Of a stretch of 15,809 bases of DNA, positions 14,434 through 15,809 are shown in pieces. The first letter of the stretch is position 1; each line of letters opens with the position of its first letter. The notes under the pieces were generated by a model that was not told where the DNA came from, made no database searches, and saw only the letters and a list, made by a program, of their open reading frames with translations. This DNA comes from an uncultured Flavobacteriales bacterium (GTDB lineage Bacteria > Bacteroidota > Bacteroidia > Flavobacteriales_D > Sanyastnellaceae), in NCBI GenBank assembly GCA_937996585.1, contig CALKUW010000007.1:1-15809 (forward strand). The letters are read 5' to 3'. The position numbers were made by a program, and so were the translations under genes.

Positions 14434-15809
14434 ATGTCTTTCCCCTGCACTCCCTCGTCGGTCCAACGCGGCATCCTGCATGCCATGTCCTGGTGCCTGG
14501 TCACCTGTGGATTCAATGTGCTTTCCGCGCAGCAGGACACCTGCACCATCGGTGCCGGTGACTTCCGTACACAAACCCAAGGTGGATGGGGCATCGAGAA
14601 CTGCACGGGCAACAATCCCGGTTGTTACCGCGACGCCCACTTTGACGCGGCATTCCCCGATGGTCTCACCATCGGTTGCGCTGAGGGTGACCAATGGACC
14701 TTCACGGGACCAGAGGCCATCGCTGCCTTCCTGCCGCAAGGCGGCCCGTCCGCCTTGCTCGGCGGCAATAGTGTCAATCCGACGGAAGGGGCCGGGGTGT
14801 TGGGCGGCCAGCTGGTGGCGGCCAAGTTGTCGCTCGGCTTCGATGCCCATGATGAGGGATTCGGCGAGGCAGGCATTCCGGCGGGAACATTGGTCTACAG
14901 CGATGGCCCTTACGCCGGGTGGTCGGTTTCGGCAGTGGTGATGCTCGGCGATATGGTGGTCGGCGGTTGCCTGCCCTTCGAAGACAACCTGTCCAGCCTC
15001 GTGGAGGCCTTGACGGCCTTCAATGAGGCCTTTGTCGACGGCGACATGGCCGCGGGCACCTGGGAAATCCCAGGCTGCAATGACGATGGAGGCGGAGACG
15101 ATGACGGCGGCGGAGACAACGGCGGCGGAGACAACGGTGGTGGTGGCGGAGACGACGACGGCGGAGACAACGGTGGTGGCGATGGTGAAGACGACTGCGA
15201 CAGCGGTGATGTCTGCACGCTCCAGTTGTCTTGCCCACAGGACACCACCTTGGGATGCGGCGCGGATACAGCGGCCGAGATCCATGGCTTTCCGGCCCTG
15301 GCCATCGTCTGCTGCCCGGCAGGTGCCCCCATCGGCTCTTCGGAATGCACCACGGTGGAGCCCAGCCTCACCTGGAGTTGGACGGACGTGTCGTCCGGCA
15401 ACTGTCCGGTGACGGTGGAGCGGACCTTCACCGCCACCCTGAGCGAGGCGGAATTCGACACGGTCATCACCTGCACGCAGCTCCTGTTCATCGAGGATAC
15501 GGTGGCCCCCGAAATCACCTGCCCGGCCGACCTCGCCCTGGAATGCGGTGACCCGATGGATCCCGCGTCCACTGGATTCGCTACCGCCACCGACGCCTGC
15601 GGCACCGTCGTGGTAACCTACACCGATTTCACCCTGACCCCAGCTACCGGCGACGCCGAGGGCATCGCCCGATTCTGGACCGCCACCGACGCTTGCGGCA
15701 ACACGGCCTTCTGCACACAGAACATCACGGTGCCCGATGCCACGCCCCCGGCGGTGTCCATCGTCTGCCCGCCCGATACCACCATCGAATTCACGGGCGA
15801 CTGCGATCT
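14434..15809 (+). CDS. Secreted adhesin-like protein with Gly/Asp linker and HYR-like repeats, partial (3' end off window)
   Basis: 458 codons are open from the ATG at 14434 to the window edge; an in-frame stop at 14425 bounds the start. ATG at 14485 is an alternative but leaves a very short uncharged leader. Residues 12-33 (RGILHAMSWCLVTCGFNVLSAQ) look like a signal peptide. Residues about 36-214 form a domain beginning CTIGAGDFRTQTQGGWG, with NPGCYRDAHFDAAFPDGL, FLPQGG, KLSLGFD and a conserved-looking GGC. I have seen similar N-terminal domains in Bacteroidota surface proteins, without known function. Residues 216-254 are a Gly/Asp/Asn linker. From about 261 Cys-rich Ig-like segments follow, including HYR-type starts DTVAPEITCPADLALECG (355-372) and DATPPAVSIVCPPDTT (435-450), and paired ATDACG motifs. 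Such repeats usually form long stalks; a T9SS sorting domain is expected beyond the window but not visible. It is divergent from the 1316-residue protease gene. Confidence 0.85.
   Translation, partial: MSFPCTPSSVQRGILHAMSWCLVTCGFNVLSAQQDTCTIGAGDFRTQTQGGWGIENCTGNNPGCYRDAHFDAAFPDGLTIGCAEGDQWTFTGPEAIAAFLPQGGPSALLGGNSVNPTEGAGVLGGQLVAAKLSLGFDAHDEGFGEAGIPAGTLVYSDGPYAGWSVSAVVMLGDMVVGGCLPFEDNLSSLVEALTAFNEAFVDGDMAAGTWEIPGCNDDGGGDDDGGGDNGGGDNGGGGGDDDGGDNGGGDGEDDCDSGDVCTLQLSCPQDTTLGCGADTAAEIHGFPALAIVCCPAGAPIGSSECTTVEPSLTWSWTDVSSGNCPVTVERTFTATLSEAEFDTVITCTQLLFIEDTVAPEITCPADLALECGDPMDPASTGFATATDACGTVVVTYTDFTLTPATGDAEGIARFWTATDACGNTAFCTQNITVPDATPPAVSIVCPPDTTIEFTGDCD
15079..15195 (+). repeat. Low-complexity GGCGGAGAC-type coding repeat (Gly/Asp/Asn linker)
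   Basis: Codons 216-254 contain only Gly, Asp, Asn and one Glu (units such as GGGDN and GGDDD), built on irregular GGCGGAGAC-like 9-mers. It separates the N-terminal domain from the HYR-like stalk, and its acidic character suggests a flexible, possibly Ca-binding hinge. The DNA repeats could slip during replication. Confidence 0.8.

Noticed and set aside
14365..15285. 306-codon minus-strand frame
   Set aside because: It is antisense to the signal-peptide-bearing plus-strand adhesin gene, and its Val/Ser/Ala-rich runs mirror the Gly/Asp linker.

Overview
The window looks like a GC-rich member of the Bacteroidota, probably a marine or particle-associated Flavobacteriales-like lineage. The evidence is a type IX secretion (T9SS) type B C-terminal sorting domain with SprB-like and PKD repeats, several very large secreted multidomain proteins, and a TAnnTTTG-type -7 promoter element. 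No Shine-Dalgarno-like starts were noticed. The exact genus cannot be read from this window. I saw no tRNA, rRNA, CRISPR array, transposase or phage gene.

Layout: (1) Bases 1-6267, minus strand, hold a two-gene unit. The promoter-proximal gene (6267 down to 1750) encodes a 1505-residue secreted M43/pappalysin-type metalloprotease with long Cys/Asp-rich Ca-binding-type repeat arrays and a C-terminal dockerin-like doublet. After 22 bases comes a second secreted protein (1727 down to beyond base 1), an LVIVD/choice-of-anchor-B beta-propeller fused to an endonuclease I domain; it is cut by the window edge. (2) Bases 6268-6573 are a relatively AT-rich divergent intergenic region with several inverted repeats and a good -7 element. 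(3) Bases 6574-10250, plus strand, hold a small 115-residue unknown protein whose stop overlaps (ATGA) the start of an 1110-residue T9SS type B cargo protein. (4) Bases 10251-10336 carry a bidirectional terminator hairpin between convergent genes. (5) Bases 14287-10337, minus strand, encode a 1316-residue protein that is a paralog of both genes of region 1 fused together: the same M43 protease, the same Cys-rich segment, then the same LVIVD propeller, followed by a P-domain-like module and a dockerin-like doublet. (6) Bases 14288-14433 form a short divergent promoter region with a perfect 9-bp inverted repeat. (7) From 14434 to the right edge, plus strand, runs a partial secreted adhesin-like protein with a Gly/Asp linker and HYR-like repeats.

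Together the window is a cluster of exported surface or extracellular proteins: two related proteases, one DNase, and two adhesin/propeller-type cargoes. A plausible joint role is degradation of extracellular protein and DNA (biofilm or particle material) by surface-held enzymes, but this is inference. The most notable feature is the split-versus-fused pair of paralogs, which ties the protease and the propeller/nuclease genes together by an evolutionary linkage visible within one window.
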